Source: Thermophagus sp052400625 | GTDB lineage: Bacteria; Bacteroidota; Bacteroidia; Bacteroidales; Marinilabiliaceae | NCBI GenBank assembly: GCA_052400625.1 | Contig: JBQTGH010000001.1 | DNA length: 64,000 bases | Strand: one strand, 5' to 3' | Shown here: positions 16,640-26,200 of the stretch, one piece after another | Position numbering within the stretch: the first letter of the stretch is position 1 | Layout of the letters: each line of letters begins with the position of its first letter | Notes under the pieces: model-generated | The model's database searches: none | What the model was told of the DNA's origin: nothing | What the model saw: only the letters and a program-made list of their open reading frames with translations | Position numbers and translations under genes: made by a program

Positions 16640-19600
16640 TCAGAAGGTAATATTAACTCCGAGTAGGTAAGTTGGAAGAACGGGATAAGTCCATCCAGAA
16701 AATCCAAAGTTTAAAACATTATCGCCGGACACTTCCGGTTCTACACCATCATAACCGGTAATGGTTAAGATATTTTGTCCGGAAACATAAAAGCGACATT
16801 TGGTCAGACCGATACGCTCCAAAACCGGTTGTGGTAAAGAATAACCCAACTGAATATTTTTTAATCTCACAAATGAACCATTCTCCACATAAAAGTCACT
16901 GAAACGAGAGAAATTTTGATTCAGGTCGGTATGCGACACCCTGGGGTATTCATTGGAGGTATTTTCTCCATGCCAGGCTTTATCCAATAACCCTGAGATG
17001 ACGTTATTATCGGAGCTCTCGGTATTGTAGAGATCCCCTTTCACCCAATTCACGATGTCGTTGCCAACGCTGGCATACACATTAGCCACCAGGTCAAAAC
17101 GGTCATAGGCCAGGCGTACATTGACGCCCCCAGTAAAGTCGGGCCAGGGACTTCCAATCTTGGTGCGGTCTTCCCCGTTTAGTTCCCCATCACCATTCAC
17201 ATCGACAAACCGTATATCGCCGGGTTGCGCATATTCTTGCAGCAAGGCGCCATGTTCATTGGCATGGGCATTTATTTCGAATGGGTTCTGGAAAATACCA
17301 TCTGTCTTGTAGCCATAAAAATAGCCAGGTTCATCCCCTTCAACAGTTCGCGTATATTCATTATCACCATATACTACCGGGGTAATATCGGGCAGGTCAG
17401 TAGCTTCAACGGCTACCGTTGTAAAGGTAACCCCCAGGTCATATTTCAACCGACCAACATGGTTATGATAATTCAAAGCCATCTCCATTCCCTGAGATTT
17501 CATGGATCCCACATTGGACCAGATTTTGGCATCGTTGGGATATCCGCTGTAGTTGGGATACGGGAGTTGGAAGATCATGTCTTTGGTCTTCTTTTGGTAA
17601 TATTCCAACGAACCATCAATGTGGTTACGGAATAATGTGAAATCGGTACCAAGGTTAATATCCTCCACAGTCTCCCATTTGATATCTTCATTTTTCATGC
17701 TCGAGGGATAGGTGGTATTCACCAATGAACCTTCTCCCGGACCAAAAACATAATAATCCTGACCGATACTCGAAGTATAAACATTGGAAGGAAGATTCTG
17801 GTTACCTAGGCGCCCCCATCCGGCCCGTAATTTCCAATCGTCAATAAAGCTAATACCGCTCATAAAATCTTCATCAGAGATACGCCATGCCACAGAAACA
17901 GATGGAAAGGCTGCCCATTTATTGTTGTCCAAAAATTTGGAAGAACCATCAACCCGATAAGTTGCAGTCACATAATAACGATTCAGATAATTATAACTTA
18001 CCCTTCCCAGGAAAGACTCGATAGAGGTTTCAGAACTATTTCCGTTGACCTCAGGATTTTCGGTTGCAGCATTGATTTCACGCAAGGGATCGCTGTTGTT
18101 TGGGATCCCGTCTTTGGTTCCGTTAATATACCTTTCATTCCATTTTTCGAAAGTAGCACCCCCCATGACCGAAGCACTATGTCCGTTGGTTTCGAGGGAA
18201 TAAGTAAGCGTATTTGTCCAGTTCCAGTAAGAGTTAAAGTTATGGCTTCTATAGACATAATTTATTTCATTTTTCTCATGGGCTCCATCAATTACGAAGT
18301 CGGGTTCGAAATCGTCGTCATGAGAGAATTTAAAGTCTCCACTAATCTGAGTTCTGAAAACCAAATCTTTTACCGGTTTTATTTCGGCATAAGCGTTGGC
18401 ACCCAAAGCGTAGTAACCGCCTTCATCAAACTGACGGGCATCCCGAGCTATGGGATTCCAGACATAAGTGTAATAGGATCTCTGGTAAATACTATATTCA
18501 TTCAATCCGGCCTGCTCTTCTACAGGACGATATATTGGTGTTATGGGATCAATCAACAAATAATCCTGATACCAGTAAGGGGTATCATCCCAGGCTTCGC
18601 GACGGGGATTTACCATGACCCCTGCAGAGATCCAGTCGGCAAATTCCCAATCGGAACTCAGTCGGGCTGTGAATTTCTGCCAGTTTCCCGAATTATAAAA
18701 CGATTCCTGATCGTAATAATTCAAGCTGACAGCAAACCGGTGTTTCTCATTTCCTCCGGAAGCCTGGAAGCTGAAGTTGCGTTGCGGTGACACTTTGTTC
18801 ACACCTTCACCCCACCAATCAGTTCCTTCACCGAGGCTTGCAGGATCAGGGAAACGTTCATCCAGTCCGGCATTTTGCAGTGACTGATTCATAATTTCTG
18901 CATATTCGGTAGCGTTAGCCATATCGTAAGGTTTTTCAAAAACCTGAAAACCATACGATAAGTCGGCTGAAAACTGAGTTTTCCCTTTTTCTCCTCTCTT
19001 GGTAGTAATCAGAACCACCCCGTTTGAGGCGCGGCTACCATAGATGGCTGATGCGGAAGCATCTTTCAGCACTTCAATGCTCTCTATTTCATTAGTGTTT
19101 AAAAAATTAAGGTTAGTTCCCATAGGAACACCGTCTACCACATAGAGGGGGTCGGTAGAAAGATTCAGCGAGGTAAAGCCTCGAATCAACACTTTTGGGG
19201 AAGCTCCGGGATGCCCGCTTCCGGCAACCACCTGTACCCCTGGTGCCTTCCCTTGCAATGCTTCAACGGGGTTACCCACACTCATGGTTTTCATCTCTTC
19301 CCCTTTTACTGAAGTAATGGAACTGGTCAGGTCACTCTTTTTTGCCCGACCATATCCGATAGCTACCACCTCGTCCAAGGCTACCAGAGATTCTTCCATA
19401 ACGATATTCAAGAAAGTATTACCCTCAACAGGTACTTCCAAATTATTAAATCCGATAAAGCTAAATTGAAGCACATCTGAAGGCGCGGCTTCCACCATAA
19501 AATTACCATCCACATCGGTAATCGTACCGGAGGAGGTTCCCTTAATAGCAATTGAAACTCCGGGCAAAGGTTCTCCGTTAGAATCAACCACTATCCCTTT

Positions 19601-19690
19601 GATTGTTTGTTCCTGCCCCAGTATGGAGGCTGAGAACCAGAAAAATATTGCTAAAAGCCAAATTGACTTAATTATATATTTTCTCATCAT
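16640..19690 (-). CDS. susC: SusC/RagA TonB-dependent outer-membrane transporter (PUL 1)
   Basis: A 1016-residue TonB-dependent receptor importing oligosaccharides across the outer membrane with SusD. The signal peptide ends near SILGQ. A carboxypeptidase-regulatory-like domain follows (about 28-105; IKGIVVDSNGEPLPGVSIAIKG, given here as key ends IKGIVV and PLPGVS), then a TonB-box-like DEVVAIGYG, the plug domain (about 115-230; LQGKAPGVQVV, LIRGFTSLN, YVVDGVP, IEVLKDASASAIYGSRA) and a 22-strand barrel ending in the terminal phenylalanine. No STN domain is present, so control is through the hybrid two-component protein and not an anti-sigma factor. Two adjacent ATGs start the gene. Confidence 0.95.
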   Translation of the reverse strand: MMRKYIIKSIWLLAIFFWFSASILGQEQTIKGIVVDSNGEPLPGVSIAIKGTSSGTITDVDGNFMVEAAPSDVLQFSFIGFNNLEVPVEGNTFLNIVMEESLVALDEVVAIGYGRAKKSDLTSSITSVKGEEMKTMSVGNPVEALQGKAPGVQVVAGSGHPGASPKVLIRGFTSLNLSTDPLYVVDGVPMGTNLNFLNTNEIESIEVLKDASASAIYGSRASNGVVLITTKRGEKGKTQFSADLSYGFQVFEKPYDMANATEYAEIMNQSLQNAGLDERFPDPASLGEGTDWWGEGVNKVSPQRNFSFQASGGNEKHRFAVSLNYYDQESFYNSGNWQKFTARLSSDWEFADWISAGVMVNPRREAWDDTPYWYQDYLLIDPITPIYRPVEEQAGLNEYSIYQRSYYTYVWNPIARDARQFDEGGYYALGANAYAEIKPVKDLVFRTQISGDFKFSHDDDFEPDFVIDGAHEKNEINYVYRSHNFNSYWNWTNTLTYSLETNGHSASVMGGATFEKWNERYINGTKDGIPNNSDPLREINAATENPEVNGNSSETSIESFLGRVSYNYLNRYYVTATYRVDGSSKFLDNNKWAAFPSVSVAWRISDEDFMSGISFIDDWKLRAGWGRLGNQNLPSNVYTSSIGQDYYVFGPGEGSLVNTTYPSSMKNEDIKWETVEDINLGTDFTLFRNHIDGSLEYYQKKTKDMIFQLPYPNYSGYPNDAKIWSNVGSMKSQGMEMALNYHNHVGRLKYDLGVTFTTVAVEATDLPDITPVVYGDNEYTRTVEGDEPGYFYGYKTDGIFQNPFEINAHANEHGALLQEYAQPGDIRFVDVNGDGELNGEDRTKIGSPWPDFTGGVNVRLAYDRFDLVANVYASVGNDIVNWVKGDLYNTESSDNNVISGLLDKAWHGENTSNEYPRVSHTDLNQNFSRFSDFYVENGSFVRLKNIQLGYSLPQPVLERIGLTKCRFYVSGQNILTITGYDGVEPEVSGDNVLNFGFSGWTYPVLPTYLLGVNITF

Positions 19691-19796
19691 ATTCTTTTTA
19701 ATTTTATGTTATGCGAGCGCTGACCAACCAGACAAAAATCTACATAATAACATTACTTTTCATTCTCCCGCATAATCAGTTAAAACCTTTAAATGC

Positions 19797-19826
19797 TTCC
19801 CGGAATTCAAAGAAAGATTCCGGGAA
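19797..19826 (-). terminator. Intra-operon hairpin between SGBP gene and susC
   Basis: Ten-base perfect inverted repeat TTCCCGGAAT ... ATTCCGGGAA with a ten-base loop, directly behind the binding-protein stop codon. No T run follows it, so mRNA stabilisation or processing is more likely than termination. Confidence 0.5.
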
Positions 19827-19834
19827 AATTCTAT

Positions 19835-21277
19835 TTACTCTACCGGTACTACTTTAGCCCTGTTAAGGTGACTATCAAAAGTGACTTTATACGTTGTCCG
19901 TACGGGAACCGTTAAAGCAACATTATCCCCACCTTTCAAGACTGTTTTTTCGGGATTTTCTTTACTGTCGAATCGCCAGAATGGTTCTGGCCACCAGCCC
20001 CATGGATGCTCAGGTTGGAAAATAAACTCCACATCGCCCTCCATATCCAGCGTTTTATAAAATCGGTAGGGATTGTCCGGGTCTCGATCAAATTCAATCG
20101 AAGCCCAAGTTGCCCAATTCTGGTCTGGATACTCAGGAAAGCCTTTTCCTACAAGACCAAGTTTCCCGACATACTCTGTTTCGATGTAAGAATCATCATC
20201 TGGATATTCCATTTTGGGCTCGAAATACCAATCTTCGGGCTCATACGACTCAACCTCGTAGGAGAGATTTTCCAGGTTGAGGGTTATGCGGTAATACCCC
20301 TTTCCATCCAATACGATAGGTAAAGCAGTTTCGGAATCATTGATAAGCTTGGAAGGATCTTCCGGGTCCACCCCGTAACAATGAGGCTTAAAGCTTGTGG
20401 TTTGTGGTATAAAACGCACTTTAGTTCCTGGAGCCTCGGAATAATACTTAGCTTCGAAATTATAAGGGGCAGTTTTCGAAATCAACATAGGCACTCCAAA
20501 TAAATCGGAAGTTAATTCTTCATCGGTTTCCACATCTGCCAGATAAAGCTTATCAAAGTCGTAGGAGGCTTTCACCAAACGACTTTCTCCGACCACATTC
20601 CCGGCGCTATCGGCCAGTACAAATTCAAAATTATATTCTCCTATCTCTGCCGGAAGAGTGGCAGTGCTATTGTATTCAAAGCTCAAAGCTCCAGTCCCCA
20701 TAAAGGAAATACTATCATAGAAATTGATAGAGCTCTCTTTGGCCACAAAATAGCCGAGCTGACGCGAATCACTCAGAAGGGCATAAATTTCAACAGGAAT
20801 CTCGCCTTCAGGTGCCAGGGTTAATCCGTCGACCGGATTTTGCAGGTCAAGCACAGGAGACACAAAATCACCATCCATATAAACACTCACGGTTTCACTA
20901 ACCGACCGATCGCCCATGTTATAAACCGTAATCTGAATGGTATGCTCTTGGTCCGCAGCATCCTTAGGCACTTTAAAGTCGTACCATAAATCGTACTCTT
21001 TCACCAACGAATCATTAGCTGAAACACGGATATCCCTATCTAAATACCAATCATCAATATTCAAATTGATAGATTTAATCCCTACTTCATCTTTAACGAC
21101 ACCCTCTATCTTGATGGTACGCCCTTGTTCAGAATGAATTTCTGCAGCCTTCAATTCCAATACCGGATCGCTATCAACGCTCCAGGTCTTTTCATTGTTA
21201 TCATCACACCCCCAATTGATTATTCCCAAAAGGAGTAACGTGGATAACATCATGCAACTAAAAACATTTTTCTTCAT
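19835..21277 (-). CDS. SusE/SusF-position surface glycan-binding lipoprotein
   Basis: A 480-residue lipoprotein (lipobox IINWGC, Cys24, followed by acidic DDNNE) made of beta-rich domains. The first about 250 residues look like two Ig-like modules (PVLELKAAEIHSEQG; SPVLDLQNPVDG). The C-terminal part resembles the SusE/SusF starch-binding-like folds: KVRFIPQTTSFKP ... GYYRITLNLENLSYEVE and VEFIFQPEHPWGWWPEPFWRF ... TYKVTFDSHLNRAKVV, which are the repeated strands found at the end of SusE/F modules. The tryptophan-rich WGWWPEPFW stretch is a candidate sugar-binding surface. It is encoded just upstream of susC, the place of a surface glycan-binding protein. No catalytic motif is visible. Confidence 0.75.
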   Translation of the reverse strand: MKKNVFSCMMLSTLLLLGIINWGCDDNNEKTWSVDSDPVLELKAAEIHSEQGRTIKIEGVVKDEVGIKSINLNIDDWYLDRDIRVSANDSLVKEYDLWYDFKVPKDAADQEHTIQITVYNMGDRSVSETVSVYMDGDFVSPVLDLQNPVDGLTLAPEGEIPVEIYALLSDSRQLGYFVAKESSINFYDSISFMGTGALSFEYNSTATLPAEIGEYNFEFVLADSAGNVVGESRLVKASYDFDKLYLADVETDEELTSDLFGVPMLISKTAPYNFEAKYYSEAPGTKVRFIPQTTSFKPHCYGVDPEDPSKLINDSETALPIVLDGKGYYRITLNLENLSYEVESYEPEDWYFEPKMEYPDDDSYIETEYVGKLGLVGKGFPEYPDQNWATWASIEFDRDPDNPYRFYKTLDMEGDVEFIFQPEHPWGWWPEPFWRFDSKENPEKTVLKGGDNVALTVPVRTTYKVTFDSHLNRAKVVPVE

Positions 21278-21349
21278 AAACCCACATTTTAAATTATGTA
21301 TTTTTAGCTATTTTAATAAATACAACAACCTATTTCACAATACATTCAA

Positions 21350-22945
21350 TCACTTAAACTTAAGAACAAACGTTTTAACACTTTTGGGTTGGACTACCAA
21401 ATGGTCTAAACGACTTTTGAAAAATGCCAAGTCATGATCCTCGGAAGTAACATATGTTTTCACTTCTTTTTCAAACATTCCATCTTCCTCAATATAAAGC
21501 TCATATTCCTGTTCAGCATAATTAACTGCCACTAATACCATTTCATTGGAAACATTATTCTTATAGGCTGATACCATCAACGAAGTAGCCTCTTCATATA
21601 TACTTCTATTGTCATCAATATCTACATTCACCCTAACCATTCCGGGACGTACAAATCGTGAATAGTTTCCAAGTGCCCACAACAGTTTAGAATCGTGAAA
21701 ATGACCGTCATATTTTAGTTTTTCATTATCGGGATGTTGCTGGGATGGAATACCGTTATTCCCGTTATCTATATAGATAAGCCCATCTTTGTAATCACAT
21801 TGAGTGATGGCGGTCCACCACTGCCAAGAGGTAGCATTGGTAATTGTAAGATCGTAATGGATGACCCGCGCTACATACAGAGCTGTTCCCATCCCCAGAT
21901 CGCGTCCGTTTCCTTCTTTTATATCGTCGTTTCTTTCTAAGATACAAAATTCACTTTGCCAGAATTCCATATTTGGATTAATCTGGTCGAGACTCTCCCG
22001 AACCTTTTTTCTCACATCGATCAGTTTTTCCACAGGCCAGGTAGTGAAATAGCTATGGGCAGAAAATAAGGGAGCGGCATGGCTGAATTGTCCGATGTAG
22101 AATGGACTATGAGGATAAAGAAACTCCTTAAACTGGTCCGAGCTACCAATATAATCATCCAATTTCTCATAAAGGAACTTATATTCTGCAGCCTCTCCTA
22201 ATGCCAGTTGAGTTTTCAAGCCACGTTGTTGCATTTGATGATTAAGCAGGTATGAAAACAAGAAGAGATCTTCATTGGTGGCAGGTGTTCCCTCTTGCGT
22301 GGGGTTACTCCAGCTCCATTGTGGTTCATTGAAAGGGCTTAAATAATCAAAGCCTAGTCCTTTCTTCTCAAAGTATTCACACACCTTCACCAAAAAATGT
22401 GCGTAATCATCAAGCCTATCATCCTTTATATTCAGAGAAGTTCGACCGGCAGGGGAAAAAGCCTTTCCATTAAGGGTATAATTGACAGGGGCAGAAATGG
22501 AAAACGCCATGGTGTTTTCCACTCCATATTGATGAGCTTGTTTTAGGAACCACTGCTGACCCGCATGTTTACTCCAGTCGTAAGTGCCGTCAGCGGTCAA
22601 AAAACATTCGGACCGACGCCAGGGATTCACGATGCCACTACTGTCACCCTGCTCCAAACTTCCTGCTCCAAGATAAAAGCGCCACATTGACAGACCTATT
22701 CCCAAAGGATTCCCTTTCTTATCCAACTCCTTACTAAACAACCACTCGGTCATCTGCTGCTTTTTGCTCTCGGGCCAGTATTGGCCTATAAACTGACACC
22801 GCCAGGCATCCGAGGCCCCAAATGAATGTATAACCTGAAATTCTTGATTCGGTTCAATCTTTAATAATACTTTATTTTGTACTTGACCAAAGACTCCCAG
22901 ATATGGCCAAGCCAAAATCACCAACATTAATAAAACTCTTTGCAT
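21350..22945 (-). CDS. GH30 glycoside hydrolase (second of two, operon leader)
   Basis: A 531-residue GH30 enzyme that opens the PUL 1 operon. The N-terminus is a type I signal peptide (MQRVLLMLVILAWPYLGVFG then Q), with no lipobox cysteine, so it is probably periplasmic while its paralogue at 10603-12243 is lipid-anchored. The barrel starts at IHSFGASDAW; acid/base Glu207 is in SPFNEPQWSW and nucleophile Glu332 in WQSEFCILE; a C-terminal beta-sandwich covers about 425-531. One would expect one of the pair to act on polymer at the cell surface and the other on imported oligomers (inference). Its 5' side faces the divergent regulator gene. Confidence 0.88.
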   Translation of the reverse strand: MQRVLLMLVILAWPYLGVFGQVQNKVLLKIEPNQEFQVIHSFGASDAWRCQFIGQYWPESKKQQMTEWLFSKELDKKGNPLGIGLSMWRFYLGAGSLEQGDSSGIVNPWRRSECFLTADGTYDWSKHAGQQWFLKQAHQYGVENTMAFSISAPVNYTLNGKAFSPAGRTSLNIKDDRLDDYAHFLVKVCEYFEKKGLGFDYLSPFNEPQWSWSNPTQEGTPATNEDLFLFSYLLNHQMQQRGLKTQLALGEAAEYKFLYEKLDDYIGSSDQFKEFLYPHSPFYIGQFSHAAPLFSAHSYFTTWPVEKLIDVRKKVRESLDQINPNMEFWQSEFCILERNDDIKEGNGRDLGMGTALYVARVIHYDLTITNATSWQWWTAITQCDYKDGLIYIDNGNNGIPSQQHPDNEKLKYDGHFHDSKLLWALGNYSRFVRPGMVRVNVDIDDNRSIYEEATSLMVSAYKNNVSNEMVLVAVNYAEQEYELYIEEDGMFEKEVKTYVTSEDHDLAFFKSRLDHLVVQPKSVKTFVLKFK

Positions 22946-23258
22946 GAATTGAATTGTTAAATTTTAAACAACACCATCAAAATAAGTTAATATCCATTCT
23001 CTTTATCCTTGTTTTTTATTCATATATCTTTGATTTTTATTCGCCACTCCAAATAAAGCATCATTTACAACATTTTTTATCCATCTGATTTAATGTCTCT
23101 TACACAACTACACAAAATATCATTCATATATTTTCGTACATTTGACCAATATATAAGGGACAAAAAAGAAATTTTAACAATTACTTAGGTGTTATTCGAT
23201 CTAGGAAAGAATCATGTAGATTAGTTTACTTCTATGGATAAATGGTTAGACAATACCA
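22946..23258. promoter_or_regulatory. Divergent control region of PUL 1
   Basis: This 313-base region must hold the promoters of the PUL 1 operon (minus) and its regulator (plus). On the plus strand TACATTTG (23137-23144) and TATCTTTG (23025-23032) match the Bacteroidota -7 consensus TAnnTTTG; the former is about 115 bases before the regulator start, but I do not see a good -33 TTTG at the right distance. No match was found on the minus strand, as expected for an activator-dependent promoter. The ten-base sequence ATTCATATAT occurs twice (23018-23027, 23122-23131) and could be part of an operator. Confidence 0.4.
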
Positions 23259-26200
23259 ATGTTTATACATAAATCAACCATCCATATAGAAACACACGTA
23301 AATAATATGAGTGTTACCGGTAACAAATTAAAAGTCTCAGGTCTGTTATTCATTGCCCTATTAGTAGTTTTCCAGAACCTTCTATTGGCAGAAAAGATGC
23401 AGGACAATTACGTTATTGATGTCATCAGTAGTAATCAGGGACTACCCTCCGACGATGTTAGAGATGTTTTTCAGGATTCCAAAGGTTTTATCTGGTTCTG
23501 CACGACTGAAGGCCTCATCCGCTATGACGGATATGTTCTCAAAACTTATTCCATCGCCTTGCATCACAACCGAGGGCTGATCACCAACTCGTTCAATGCC
23601 ATAGATGAGGATTCCGAAGGTTATTTATGGTGTGCCACTGATCGGGGGGTTGCACGCTTAGATCAGCAAAAGGAAACATTTACCTTTTATAATACGAAAT
23701 CACCGGCCCCATATACACTATCCTACGATGTAATTAACACCCTTGCTGTAGATAAACACAACAAAATTTGGATCGGCAGCTCAGGCGACGGAGTTGATGT
23801 ATTGGATCCTCTTTCGGGTATCATAGGCAGGTACAGCACTGCACAAAAAGAAACGGGCATAAACTCTGACTGGATAACCCATATTTACAGGGATGACCAA
23901 GACAATATTTGGATTGGATCGTGGCAAGGATCACTGACACTGATAGATCATACCAGAACCTTTGTCAAATCGTGGACAAAATCAGATATACCGTTCGAAA
24001 TCAACCATTTTTCTCCCTTCTCCATGACCCAAAGTGGAACGAACGAGTACTGGCTAGGCCTATGGGGGGATGGTGTAATTTATTTCTCTCTAAAAAAAGA
24101 TTCCTTGGTGATAAAAAAGCAATTGCTGCTCAGTCAATCGGATATGTCTTCTACAGATAATATTATTTTTGATCTGACCTTTGACAAAGACAGCAATCTA
24201 TGGATAGGATCACCAAACGGACTATCACGGGTAAAAAATCCAAAACAACCCAACCCCACTTTCCTGACATTTAACACTGAAAGCAATCACCACAGGATTT
24301 CTCACAATGAAGCTTTCACCATTCTTTGTGATGCATCAGGACTGATATGGTCAGGCACTTCAGGTGGGGGCATTAACAAAATTGACAATAAAATCAAACT
24401 ATTTAACACTTTCTACATCTACGATTTACTCTCTCCACAAGGATCCCAGTCGGTGACCTCCATTACAAAAACCCCTGAAGGACATTTGCTCATTGGAGTT
24501 AAAAGTCAAGGGTTTGGTCTTTACAATCTACAAGATCAATCTTTTACCCGTTTCAATCAAATGCCTGGTTTTAAAGAGCTCCCCAATGAACTCAATACAG
24601 TAAACTGTTTTCTTTGGGATTCCAAAGGTAATCTTTGGCTTGGGACCCGCTACTTGGGCCTCATTAAAGTAAATCCTCAAACCGGGGAATATCTCATCAT
24701 CAACAAAAACAATCCTCAATACAATTTCCCTTCGCGCGAGATTTCGGATATTCAGGAAGATCCCTTTGGTCACATATGGATAGGCTCCGAAAACGGATTA
24801 TATAAAATCGTTCCTTCGAGCCCTGAAAGTTTTCGTCATTTCATTATTGTCAGATATGCCTCGGAAGAGGATAATCTCAAATCTCTTAGCAGCAACCGCA
24901 TATCCAAAATTCTTCTTAATCACCGGGGTGAGCTATGGGTGGCCACCTTCGATGGAGGGCTTAATCACTCTAAATCAAACATAAAAAAACACTACCCTTT
25001 GCTCTTTGAACAGTTTCAGGCAGCACAAAAAGAGAAAAATGGCTTGATAACGGATCATATCCTAACTCTCTTCGAAGATGCCGCCAATCACCTATGGGTG
25101 GGATCCGGTGGAGGTGGACTCTTTAAATGGGATGACGAAGATCAGAAGTTCACCTCATTTGCCTCTCATGTGGCCGGAGATATTATTTATGCCATTAAGC
25201 AAGATGATGAGAATAATCTATGGGTGGGCACCAATCGAGGTTTAACAAAGATGACCTTCACAAAAGATTCCGTTCGTTCGAATTATTTCCTTAAGGAAAA
25301 TGGTTTACAAGGAAATATATTTAACAAAGGAGCCGCCTTTAAAGACGAACGTGGTTTTCTGTATTTTGGAGGGAATCATGGTTTCAACTGTTTTAATCCA
25401 CAAAACATTAATCCGGACAGCTTTATTCCGCCAGTAGTAGTCACCGATGTAAAGGTGATGAACAAAACGGTTTCCGGCAACACGACACCTGATCACCCTC
25501 TCATCTTGAACCATCTGAAAAACAGTTTCTCGGTAACCTTTGCCGCACTCTCGTTTTCGCAACCCGAAAACAATAAATATGCGGTACGACTTGAAGGGCT
25601 GGAAGAGGGTTGGAGAATCTTGGATGCCAAAATGCGAACACTTAACTATGCCAACCTAAAACCGGGAAATTACACACTCCAGATTAAAGGTTCTAACAGC
25701 CAAGGACACTGGAATCCAGTCGCCGAATTACTCTTTATTAAAGTAAGACCGGCACCATATAAAACCGGGTGGGCCTTTACCGCCTATGCACTCATCTTCG
25801 GAGGTTTTATTCTTTTGATTTTTCGTATGGAACGTAATAACCAAAGGGTGAAACAGGCCCTGAAAATGGAACATCTGGAAAGACAAAAGTCAGAAAAACT
25901 TAACCAATTCAAACAAAGCCTATTTGCTAATATCTCTCATGAATTTCTCACACCTCTGAGTATCCTTTCATTTCTGATTGAAGACTGGAAAAGCACTCGC
26001 AAAGTCCCACAAAATAAAGATCTTACTTTGGCCGAAAGAAACATCAATCGGCTCAACCGACTCAACCGACAATTTTTGTACTATAGCAAATCTGAAATGG
26101 AACAACTGCCGCTCTATGTCAACAGCGGAAATCTCAACCAATTTACACAAAATATTTGCGACAACTTTATTCCCCTGGCACGAAAAAAACAGATTGATTT

